A stretch of DNA of 48,840 bases from Lactobacillus kefiranofaciens (GTDB lineage: Bacteria; Bacillota; Bacilli; Lactobacillales; Lactobacillaceae). The notes under the pieces were generated by a model. That model saw nothing but the letters and a program-made list of their open reading frames with translations. It was not told the DNA's origin and ran no database searches. Below, in pieces: positions 16,958 to 26,316 of the stretch (its first letter is position 1; every line of letters starts with the position of its first letter). A program made the translations under genes and the position numbers. The DNA lies in assembly GCF_900103655.1 (NCBI RefSeq), contig NZ_FMXC01000015.1, forward strand, positions 1-48,840. The letters run 5' to 3'.

Positions 16958-17065
16958 TTGGTTTCACCACATTTGTTTAATTTTTGGATTAATGCCTTAG
17001 TGAGTACATTGTGTGGTGCAATTATAGCTATTGTCCTTTACAAAATTTTTGAAAACAGAAAATAG
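16958..17065 (+). CDS. Possible type I toxin-like hydrophobic peptide
   Basis: Too short for a normal gene call. From TTG at 16958 (alternative TTG at 16973) the frame gives 35 residues: a short polar start, one strong membrane span (WINALVSTLCGAIIAIVLY), and a charged end KIFENRK before TAG. This one-span, basic-tail form is typical of Fst/Ldr-like type I toxins. It has its own -10 box (16887-16892), an AAAGGA site at 16940-16945 and a perfect terminator directly after it. The family is not proven; no antisense RNA can be read from sequence alone. Confidence 0.4.
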   Translation: MVSPHLFNFWINALVSTLCGAIIAIVLYKIFENRK

Positions 17066-17073
17066 TTTACAAA

Positions 17074-17114
17074 AAATAATCATCTAGTTTTTTTGATTAA
17101 CTAGATGATTATTT
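17074..17114. terminator. Strong bidirectional terminator
   Basis: Perfect 16-bp stem, AAATAATCATCTAGTT at 17074-17089 against AACTAGATGATTATTT at 17099-17114. It ends the small peptide transcript and, on the other strand, the kinase gene at 17116. Confidence 0.85.
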
Positions 17115-17115
17115 C

Positions 17116-17928
17116 TTATCCCACACTATCTTCCGCAGCCCAATGATTAATCGGACCCCACTTAGAACCAACATCAATCGGGTGCGAAATAGCTTCATAG
17201 GTAAAATCTTTTCCGATCTTGACGGCATCGATAATTGATTTCCCCTTAGCCAGTTCTGCTGCAATGACAGCAGAGAGTGTGTCACCAGTACCGTTCACGC
17301 GGTCGGTCTTAAAGTGCGGTTTGGTGAATTCATGAAATTCGCCGTCTTCAGTAAGCAAAATGTCGGTTACTTCAGGTTGATCCGTGTCATGACGCCCCTT
17401 CATCAAAACATTCTTAGCACCCATCTTTTGCAACAATTCAGCACCTTGATGAATTTCTTCCATATTATTTAACTTTAAACCAGTCAATTTTTGTTGTTCA
17501 TAAAAGTTAGGCGTAATTACGTCAGCAAGTGGCAATAGTCGATCTAGAAAAGTTTGATAAGCATCGTCGTCAAGCAAAGTAGCCCCATGCTTGGTGATAA
17601 TCACTGGATCAAGCACGATTTTACCCATATCGTATTTTTCTAAGTTGTCGGCAACGCAGTCGATAATTTCTTTATTAGCTAGCATCCCCGTCTTAGTCGC
17701 ATTAATCTTGAAGTCGTCATTTAATACGTCAAACTGCTTTTGAATAAAGTCTACCGGCATAATCTGTTGAGCAAAAATACCCTTAGTATTGCCAGCTACT
17801 GCGGCAGTCATTAGCCCCATGCCGTAAACGCCACGTGCATAAAAAGAATGCAAATCGGCTGGCATGCCCGCACTGCCGTCGCTGTCGTTACCTGCAATAG
17901 TTACCACAATTTTTTGATCTTTAATCAT
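17116..17928 (-). CDS. ThiD/PdxK-type pyrimidine or pyridoxal kinase
   Basis: 270 residues of the ribokinase-like ThiD family. The N-terminal substrate motif is AGNDSDGSAGMPADLHSFYA, ITKHG appears in the middle, and the C-terminal anion hole and catalytic base are in NGTGDTLSA. Members phosphorylate hydroxymethylpyrimidine (thiamine) or pyridoxine/pyridoxal. No other thiamine genes are near. Lactobacilli often keep this gene as a vitamin B6 salvage kinase, so I do not choose a symbol. ATG at 17928 with GAGGTGCAAGA upstream. Confidence 0.85.
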   Translation of the reverse strand: MIKDQKIVVTIAGNDSDGSAGMPADLHSFYARGVYGMGLMTAAVAGNTKGIFAQQIMPVDFIQKQFDVLNDDFKINATKTGMLANKEIIDCVADNLEKYDMGKIVLDPVIITKHGATLLDDDAYQTFLDRLLPLADVITPNFYEQQKLTGLKLNNMEEIHQGAELLQKMGAKNVLMKGRHDTDQPEVTDILLTEDGEFHEFTKPHFKTDRVNGTGDTLSAVIAAELAKGKSIIDAVKIGKDFTYEAISHPIDVGSKWGPINHWAAEDSVG

Positions 17929-18013
17929 TCTTGCACCTCTTATTATTGTAGTTATGAAAATTATAGCTTAGATAGTAGAGGAACTGCTAGAATCTGCACC
18001 TAAAAAACAGTAA

Positions 18014-19555
<1,542 letters not shown>

Positions 19556-19561
19556 ATCCTA

Positions 19562-19588
19562 AGAGTTGATCAAGATCAACTCTTTTTT
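19562..19588 (+). terminator. glpK terminator
   Basis: AGAGTTGATC-AA-GATCAACTCT followed by six Ts. Confidence 0.85.
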
Positions 19589-19642
19589 GCTATAATAAAA
19601 GTACTATATTAACATTTTCACAAAGAAAGGCGTTGAGCAAGA

Positions 19643-20416
19643 ATGAAGCATGATAGAATACTTGCATTAGATGGGCCGCTTAACTTTAGAGATATTGGTG
19701 GTTACAAGAATGACAAGGGTCAATATGTCAAGTGGAACAAAATATATCGTTCTGATTCACTTAGCTCCTTGTCTGAAAAAGATGAACAAAAATTAGCTGA
19801 CCGTCGTATCACCGTTGATATTGATTTGCGTTCAAAATATGAACAAAATGCATCTCCGGATGTCTCTTGGCCTGGCGTGCGCTACGTAGACGCGCATATT
19901 TATTCTGAAGATCGCAAGAAGAATAAAGGCGACAACAAGCTCTATCGCTTCGTTCATCATATTCCTGATATGGGTGATAATTGGCTAGGGCAGATCTATC
20001 AGCAGGTTTTGCTTAATACGCACAGCCAGCATGAATTTGCTAGAATTTTTGCGGAATTAATTGAGTTGCCACCTGAAGATGCACTGGTTTATCACTGCAG
20101 TGCTGGCAAGGATAGAACTGGTATGACGTCTGCCCTAATCTTGACGGCATTAGGTGTAGATGATGATACTATTGCACGAGATTATTTATTGACTAATGAG
20201 CTATATGATTTTGCCATAGCTAAGCAGTTCCCCGATGATAATGAGATCGCAAGCTTGGTCTCGAAGATGAATATCACCAAGGGCGAAGGGCCAGCTATTC
20301 GCGGCATTACTGAGACCATCCGTAAAGGCTGGGGCAGTTTTGATGCATTTTTTAAGAAAGAACTAGGTTTTAGTCAACACGATTTAGATCGTTTTAGAAA
20401 GATGTATTTAGAATAG
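19643..20416 (+). CDS. Tyrosine/serine phosphatase, LipA-like
   Basis: 257 residues with the phosphatase signature HCSAGKDRTG (Cys152) and the family's N-terminal NFRDIGGY motif. It belongs to the Y_phosphatase3 group, which acts on phosphotyrosine or phosphoinositides; the natural substrate is unknown. No signal peptide is seen, so it is probably cytoplasmic. It lies eight bases upstream of the LacI-type regulator, so the two are likely cotranscribed. The reason for that link is not clear. Confidence 0.85.
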   Translation: MKHDRILALDGPLNFRDIGGYKNDKGQYVKWNKIYRSDSLSSLSEKDEQKLADRRITVDIDLRSKYEQNASPDVSWPGVRYVDAHIYSEDRKKNKGDNKLYRFVHHIPDMGDNWLGQIYQQVLLNTHSQHEFARIFAELIELPPEDALVYHCSAGKDRTGMTSALILTALGVDDDTIARDYLLTNELYDFAIAKQFPDDNEIASLVSKMNITKGEGPAIRGITETIRKGWGSFDAFFKKELGFSQHDLDRFRKMYLE

Positions 20417-20423
20417 GAAGAAA

Positions 20424-21374
20424 ATGACAACATTAACTGATGTAGCTAAAGAAGCAAACGTTTCAAAAATGACTGTTTCACGTGTAATCAACCATCCGGA
20501 GCAGGTCACGCCGGAATTACGCGGGATGGTAGAAAAGGCGATGAAATCATTGAATTATCGTCCTAACTCTATCGCTCAAGCCTTGGTCAATAACCGTACT
20601 AATGTGGTGAAGTTTGTTACTTTAGAAGATATCGATACGACTGAGCCGTATTACATGAATTTATTATTTGGCTTTGCTCGCGGGCTGAATACTAAGCAAT
20701 ATGCCATGCAGTTAGTAACTGATCCAGAGCATATTGAAAGAGGACAGGCAGATGGCTATTTGATCACGGGTGCACGTAATGATGATTATGAGATGTTTGA
20801 CAAGTTGGACAAGCCTTTTGTCTTGTTCGGCGAGAATCACCGTGGTTATGACTTTGTCGATACTGACAATCAAACTGCTGAGAAAATTGCAACGCAATAC
20901 GCATTAGACCGGCTGTATAAGCATATCATTTTTATTGGTATTGATCTTAAGGAGCCATTTGAATATTCACGTGAAGCTGGTTATATCAATACGCTGCAGC
21001 AGCATCGTTTAATTCCGCAGATTTATCGTGTGCCTAATCATAGTCATTGCGCGCAACAGATTATTCATGATCATTTCTCTGAGTTAAAAAAAGATACTTG
21101 CTTTATTTGTGCCAGTGATCGAATCGCGGTCGGAGTAGTACGTGAGTTGCAAAATCGCGGAGCCAAAATTCCTAATGATTTCGGTATTATCGGCTTTGAT
21201 GGCGTATTTTTGGATCAAGTTTCCAATCCTAAATTGACCACGATTAAGCAGCCGATCTTTAAGATGGGTGAAATGCTGGCTAAGATGCTATTACAGAAGA
21301 TTGAACAATCAGGATCGCCTCAAGGCGAGATTATGCTTAAGCCAGAATTAATCAGACGGCAAACAACCAGATAA
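20424..21374 (+). CDS. malR: LacI-family regulator of the maltodextrin locus
   Basis: 316 residues. The N-terminal helix-turn-helix is TLTDVAKEANVSKMTVSRVI, with the hinge helix RPNSIAQALV and a periplasmic-binding-like sugar domain after it. Position just upstream of ackA and the maltose genes suggests it controls them; similar arrangements exist in other acidophilus-group lactobacilli. Repeated operator-like motifs before malL and malP (22686-22726 and 26215-26258) are its likely targets. The symbol rests on context, not on a distinguishing motif. Confidence 0.8.
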   Translation: MTTLTDVAKEANVSKMTVSRVINHPEQVTPELRGMVEKAMKSLNYRPNSIAQALVNNRTNVVKFVTLEDIDTTEPYYMNLLFGFARGLNTKQYAMQLVTDPEHIERGQADGYLITGARNDDYEMFDKLDKPFVLFGENHRGYDFVDTDNQTAEKIATQYALDRLYKHIIFIGIDLKEPFEYSREAGYINTLQQHRLIPQIYRVPNHSHCAQQIIHDHFSELKKDTCFICASDRIAVGVVRELQNRGAKIPNDFGIIGFDGVFLDQVSNPKLTTIKQPIFKMGEMLAKMLLQKIEQSGSPQGEIMLKPELIRRQTTR

Positions 21375-21400
21375 TTAAGAAAAAGTTTTTATCGCCAACA

Positions 21401-21414
21401 TGAAAGCGCTATAC
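21401..21414 (+). promoter_or_regulatory. cre-like site before ackA
   Basis: TGAAAGCGCTATAC matches the cre consensus TGWAARCGYTWNCW at 12 of 14 positions. In Bacillus, CcpA activates ackA through an upstream cre; whether it activates or represses here cannot be seen. Confidence 0.5.
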
Positions 21415-21465
21415 TTAAATCAGAGATAAATTATAGATAATGAATTGTGAATAGAGGTCAAAAAT

Positions 21466-22644
21466 ATGAAAAAAGTTTTAGCAATCAATTCAGGTAGTTC
21501 ATCTTTTAAATACAAACTCTTCTCATTCCCAGATGAAAAGGTAATCGCATCGGGAATGGCTGATCGTGTGGGATTGGATAATGCCGTTTTCAAAATTAAG
21601 TTGAGCAATGGCAAGGAATACATTAAGAATACGTCGATTCCCGATCAAGCAGCTGCAGTGAAACTGTTAATGGAAGACTTGCAAAAGTTTAATGTGGTTA
21701 AAGATTTAAAAGAAATTGCTGGTGTTGGCCATCGGGTAGTTAATGGTGGTGAAATCTTCAAGGATTCTGCCATAATTGATGATCAAAAGCTGCAGCAAAT
21801 TTTTGATCTAGGTGAATTGGCACCACTGCATAATATTCCTGAAGCAATGGGAATTAAGGCATTTAAGGAAACCATCCCTAATGTGCCTCAAGTAGCGGTT
21901 TTTGATACTTCTTATCATACTAGCCTTGATCCAGTTCATTATCTATATTCAATTCCTTATAAGTATTACAAGGATTATGGCATTCGTAAGTACGGTGCAC
22001 ATGGCATCTCAATTGATTATGTTGCTCCACGTGCTGCTAGAATGATGGGCAAAAACCCTAACATTGTTCGTCTAATCGTTTGTCACTTAGGCTCTGGTGC
22101 CTCAATTACAGCAGTTAAGCATGGCAAGTCATTTGATACTTCAATGGGCTTCAGTCCATTAACTGGGGTAACGATGGGTACTCGTAGCGGAGACTTTGAT
22201 CCGTCAGCTGTTCAGCGTCTGATGAAGAAAACTGGCATGTCAATTGACGAAGTTGTCGATATGCTAAACCATGATTCTGGATTACTAGGCATCTCTGGCG
22301 TTTCATCTGATATGCGTGACTTGATTGAAAGCAAGAAGAAGTCCGCTAAGTTGGCCCGCCGGATCTTTATTAACCGAGTCGTTCGGTATGTTGGTGCCTA
22401 TGCGGCCGAGATGGATGGTGTTGATGGAATCGTCTTCACGGCTGGAGTTGGCGAACATGATCCTGGCATTCGTGCGGGAATTATGGCTTCATTGAGATTC
22501 TTAGGTCTTGATCCTGACTTTAAGGCTAACCGAACTGATGGTGAAAAGTTTATTTCTAAACCACGTTCTAAGGTGAAAGCCTTGATTGTGCCAACGAATG
22601 AAGAGCTGATGATTGCACGTGAAGTTATTCGTTTAACGCGATAA
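21466..22644 (+). CDS. ackA: Acetate kinase AckA
   Basis: Interconverts acetyl phosphate plus ADP with acetate plus ATP. 392 residues, full length. Motifs: N-terminal INSGSSSFKYKLF, VGHRVVNGG, FDTSYHTSL, GAHGISIDYV and VCHLGSGASI. ATG at 21466 follows AGAGGTC. It lies between the regulator and malL, has its own terminator, and is separated from malL by an operator region, so it is a separate unit. The location next to maltose genes is unusual for a core fermentation gene and may couple acetate-level ATP gain to sugar use. Confidence 0.95.
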   Translation: MKKVLAINSGSSSFKYKLFSFPDEKVIASGMADRVGLDNAVFKIKLSNGKEYIKNTSIPDQAAAVKLLMEDLQKFNVVKDLKEIAGVGHRVVNGGEIFKDSAIIDDQKLQQIFDLGELAPLHNIPEAMGIKAFKETIPNVPQVAVFDTSYHTSLDPVHYLYSIPYKYYKDYGIRKYGAHGISIDYVAPRAARMMGKNPNIVRLIVCHLGSGASITAVKHGKSFDTSMGFSPLTGVTMGTRSGDFDPSAVQRLMKKTGMSIDEVVDMLNHDSGLLGISGVSSDMRDLIESKKKSAKLARRIFINRVVRYVGAYAAEMDGVDGIVFTAGVGEHDPGIRAGIMASLRFLGLDPDFKANRTDGEKFISKPRSKVKALIVPTNEELMIAREVIRLTR

Positions 22645-22661
22645 AAAGATTATTTTTAAAG

Positions 22662-22687
22662 GCATCCCTAAAGGGGATGCTTTTTTT
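22662..22687 (+). terminator. ackA terminator
   Basis: GCATCCC-TAAAG-GGGATGC followed by seven Ts. Confidence 0.85.
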
Positions 22688-22742
22688 GATACCGCTAACA
22701 GGCAAGATTGTATTGAAACCGGTTTCTTTATTCAACTAAACT
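22686..22742 (+). promoter_or_regulatory. malL promoter with operator motifs
   Basis: TTGATACCGCTAACAG at 22686-22701 recurs before malP at 26215-26230 with one change. A perfect 12-base palindrome GAAACCGGTTTC at 22715-22726 overlaps a TTGAAA hexamer (22713-22718), with TAAACT about 18 bases on. CG-centred palindromes of this type are usual for LacI-family repressors, so MalR is the likely binder. Confidence 0.55.
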
Positions 22743-22761
22743 ATGGATGGAGGAAAAAATT

Positions 22762-24420
22762 ATGGCACATTGGTACGATCATGCAATTATTTATCAAATT
22801 TATCCTAAGTCTTTTCAAGATAGCAACGGTGATGGCATCGGTGATCTTAATGGGATTCGCCAGCGTATTCCCTATTTGCAAAATCTAGGCGTCAATGCGG
22901 TTTGGCTAAACCCAGTCTTCATTTCCCCTCAAGTAGATAATGGCTATGATGTTTCAAATTACTTCGCCATTGATCCACATATGGGAACGATGGAAGATAT
23001 GGAAAACTTAATTAAGGACCTGCATCAAGCAGGAATTCATCTCATCATGGATTTTGTTTTAAACCATACTTCTGATCAACATCCTTGGTTTCAAGATGCA
23101 ATCAAGAATCCTAATAGCATTTACCGTGACTACTACATCTTTGCTGGACATGATGGCAAGCGGCCAAACAACTGGGGCAGCTTCTTTGGCGGTAGCGTTT
23201 GGGATCCTGATCCAGCAGGAACGGGGCAATCATATTTCCACTTGTTTGACAAGCGCATGCCTGACTTGAATTGGAAAAATCCAGAGGTTCGCCACGCCAT
23301 GCTAGAAGTAGCGGAATATTGGCTCAAAAAAGGCATTGATGGCTTACGGCTAGATGCTTTTATTCATATTGGCAAGGCAGATTTAAGGCAAAATTATCCT
23401 ACTAAAACTGACGATGATCAGCCAGTAATCGCGGAACCATTTTTTGCTAATTTGCCCCAAGTTCAAGAATGGATGCGGCCGTTTTGCGAGCAAATCAAGC
23501 AGGACTATCCAGATGCATTGTTATTAGGTGAAGCCGCTAGTGCCAGCGTTAATTTGGCCGTTGACTACACTAATCGGCGTAATCATTTGATGGATAGCGT
23601 TATCACGTTCCGCTACTTTACTGATGATGAGTCTAAGATCGATCCACGTTTTTCAGAACAATATCAACCTAAGGATTTAGATCTCACCGCCTTTAAGCAA
23701 AACCAGGTTGTCTGGCAGCAGACTTTAGCGGGGGTGTCGCAGCCAACTTTGTATTGGAATAACCATGATATGGCTAGAATTGCGACTCGAGTTGCCAAGA
23801 CGCAAACTCAGGCTAAGAGTCTAGCGATGTTGATGTATTTGCAGCGCGGTATTCCGATTATCTATTATGGTGAAGAATTAGGAATGAAAAACCTGCATTT
23901 TACGCATGCAGAGCAGTTTGAAGATCAAACGGTTAAGCCGTGGCTAAAGGATGCGGAGCAATTTTTAAGCAAAAAAGATGCTATGGCAATGCTTAGCGAT
24001 AATCATAAATTGCCGGCACGGGGTCCGATGTGCTGGGACGATACGAAGAATCACGGCTTCACTGATGGCACGCCATGGTTAACAGGCATTAGTCAAAACG
24101 ATGCTACAGTTGCTAGTGAGATGAATGTTGCTGGCAGCATGTACAGCTTTTATAAGCAGATGCTGACTTTGAAAAAAGAGAAGCTATTCCAAAATGGTAC
24201 TTATTATATGATTGCAACGGATAAAAATAGTTATGTCTATCAGCGTGACTTAGGCGATGAGAGCGCGATTGTAGCCGTATCATTGAGCAATCAAAAGACA
24301 GTGATTACAGTTCCCGGGAAATATACCGAGGAAAAATTAAAAGCGGGAGAATATCAGTTAACTGATGGGAAGTTAACTTTGATGCCTTATGCAGGCGTTG
24401 TGTTGAAAAAGGAGAACTAA
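22762..24420 (+). CDS. malL: Intracellular alpha-glucosidase / oligo-1,6-glucosidase (GH13)
   Basis: Splits glucose from short malto- or isomalto-oligosaccharides in the cytoplasm. 552 residues from ATG at 22762, which has GGAGG nine bases upstream; the earlier in-frame ATG at 22747 overlaps that site. GH13 blocks in order: YQIYPKSFQDSNGDGIGDL, DFVLNHTSDQH, GLRLDAFIHI (Asp nucleophile), LLGEAAS (Glu acid/base) and WNNHDMARI (Asp). No signal peptide. The exact linkage preference (alpha-1,6 or alpha-1,4) is not certain. Confidence 0.9.
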   Translation: MAHWYDHAIIYQIYPKSFQDSNGDGIGDLNGIRQRIPYLQNLGVNAVWLNPVFISPQVDNGYDVSNYFAIDPHMGTMEDMENLIKDLHQAGIHLIMDFVLNHTSDQHPWFQDAIKNPNSIYRDYYIFAGHDGKRPNNWGSFFGGSVWDPDPAGTGQSYFHLFDKRMPDLNWKNPEVRHAMLEVAEYWLKKGIDGLRLDAFIHIGKADLRQNYPTKTDDDQPVIAEPFFANLPQVQEWMRPFCEQIKQDYPDALLLGEAASASVNLAVDYTNRRNHLMDSVITFRYFTDDESKIDPRFSEQYQPKDLDLTAFKQNQVVWQQTLAGVSQPTLYWNNHDMARIATRVAKTQTQAKSLAMLMYLQRGIPIIYYGEELGMKNLHFTHAEQFEDQTVKPWLKDAEQFLSKKDAMAMLSDNHKLPARGPMCWDDTKNHGFTDGTPWLTGISQNDATVASEMNVAGSMYSFYKQMLTLKKEKLFQNGTYYMIATDKNSYVYQRDLGDESAIVAVSLSNQKTVITVPGKYTEEKLKAGEYQLTDGKLTLMPYAGVVLKKEN

Positions 24421-24423
24421 CAG

Positions 24424-26147
24424 ATGCAATTAGCAGCTTTAAAGCACCGAACTGAAAGCGAAGATAGTTTTGTAATTGATCCTACTCATGTACGCGTTCG
24501 CTTCCATAGCGTTAAGAATGATGTAGAAAAAGTAATTGTGCACTACTGTGACAATTACTTGCCATTAACTGAGGCGCAAACCATCGTGATGGATAAGATT
24601 GGTGAAGGCCAAGTTGAAGATCATTGGGGCGCAACGTTGACAGCACCATATCACCGCTTGAAATATTCTTTTGAGGTGATTGGTAGAGATGGGACTAGCG
24701 TAGTTTATGGTGATCGTGCAATTAGCAGTGATGTTGAGTCGGCCTTGATGGAAGACGGTTCTTACTTTAAGGTGCCGTACTGCCACGACATTGATATGGC
24801 TAAGACCCCAGAATGGGTAAGGCATACCGTGTGGTATCAGATCTTCCCAGAACGTTTTGTGCTAATGGGGATAAATCCAATGATCCTAAGGGTACCAAGC
24901 CTTGGAATTCTAGTGATCATCCGGGTCGCGAGGACTTTTATGGTGGCGACTTGCAAGGGGTATTAGATCATTTAGATTACTTAAAGAAATTAGGCGTCAA
25001 CGGTATTTATTTCTGTCCTATTTTTAAGGCGCATTCTAATCATAAATACGATACGATCGACTACCTTCAAGTGGATCCCGATTTTGGTGACAAAGACTTG
25101 TTTGCCAAAGTTGTTAATGAAGCACATGCCCGCGGGATGAAAGTCATGTTGGATGCTGTCTTTAATCACTTAGGTGACCATTCAATGCAATGGCAGGATG
25201 TGGTTAAAAATGGACCAAGTTCGCGCTTTGCTAGTTGGTTCCATATTAATGAATATCCAGTTGAGCCATATCGCAACCCTGCGAAGGGCGAAGGTAATCC
25301 GCAATTTGACACTTTTGCCTTTGAAAAGCATATGCCTAAACTGAATACTGCTAATCCAGAAGTGCAAGACTTCTTATTAGAGATTGCTACCTACTGGGTA
25401 AAATATTTTGATATCGATGCATGGCGCTTGGATGTAGCTAATGAGGTAGACCATCATTTCTGGAAGAGATTCCACAAGGCTGTCACAGATATCAAGCCTG
25501 ACTTCTACATCGTCGGCGAAGTCTGGCACTCGGCTCGGCCATGGCTGAATGGCGATGAGTTCACTGGAGTCATGAATTATCCTTATACTTTGCAGATTGA
25601 AGATCATTTCTTCAAGCATAAGTTAACCGCTTTGCAAATGACTAGACGATTAACCGACCAGTTAATGAAATATCGTGATTCAACCAACGCGGCCATGATG
25701 AATATGCTGGATTCTCACGATACTGCGAGGATTTTAACGGTGGCTAATGGTGATCAAGATTTAGCTTTGCAGGCGTTGACATTTGAATTTATGCAAAAAG
25801 GCAGTCCATGTATTTACTATGGTACGGAAATGGGCATGACTGGTGGCAATGATCCTGATTGCCGTAAACCAATGGATTGGTCTAAGGAAGATGGTCCGGT
25901 TTGGCAAAGAGTGCATCAATTAATTAAATTCCGGTTAGACCATGACGAAACCTTTGGCAAAGGGACGATTCAGTTACGCGTAACAGAAAATGGTCTGATT
26001 GAGGTCATTCGTGAAGAAAAAGAGAGTATTCACGCATACTTTAACACTACGAACGAACCAGTAGAGATTAGTTGTGCAGATACTTTTAGCCAAGATTATG
26101 AAAATAATCAATTAGCTCCAAAAGGCTTTGTAATCAGTGTTCAGTAA
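24424..26147 (+). pseudogene. Maltogenic amylase / neopullulanase (GH13_20), frameshifted
   Basis: Two overlapping frames make one enzyme. Frame 1 (24424 on) encodes an N-terminal CBM34-like beta domain and the start of the barrel, VWYQIFPERF, then shifts into nonsense and stops at 24966. The other frame resumes at ANGDKSNDPKG and continues to 26147 with the catalytic blocks WRLDVANEVD, VGEVWH and LDSHDTARI all present. The break is at TTTT (24855-24858): one missing T or two extra bases explain it. Restored length is about 574 residues, normal for the family. The enzyme trims maltodextrins and cyclodextrins inside the cell. A ribosome binding site GGAG precedes ATG 24424, three bases after malL. 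Confidence 0.85.
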
Positions 26148-26172
26148 AAGTTACTTATAATAAGCCAGATCG

Positions 26173-26205
26173 AGAAGATGGATGAAGTTCTATCTTCTTT
26201 TTTTG
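26173..26205 (+). terminator. Terminator after the GH13 gene
   Basis: AGAAGAT at 26173-26179 pairs with ATCTTCT at 26192-26198, followed by a T run. It separates malL-amylase from the malP operon. Confidence 0.7.
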
Positions 26206-26214
26206 CAATAAATC

Positions 26215-26283
26215 TTGATACCGTTAACAGTACTTTTAATATTGTAAACCGCTTTCAATTCAAATATAATGAAAGCGCAAACA
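26215..26283 (+). promoter_or_regulatory. malP operon promoter with operators and cre
   Basis: TTGATACCGTTAACAG at 26215-26230 matches the motif before malL at 15 of 16 positions. The promoter is TTGTAA (26242-26247), a 17-base spacer and TATAAT (26265-26270). The spacer contains AACCGCTTTC, similar to the malL palindrome. TGAAAGCGCAAACA at 26270-26283 matches the cre consensus at 13 of 14 positions and sits at the start of transcription, where CcpA would block initiation. Confidence 0.7.
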
Positions 26284-26316
26284 AAAGAGCACCTCAAATA
26301 TTGCGGGAGATAACAA

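Noticed and set aside
24424-24966. 180-residue CBM34-like protein as a stand-alone gene
   Set aside because: Its last 30 residues are out of frame and the catalytic barrel follows in the next frame, so it is one broken gene.
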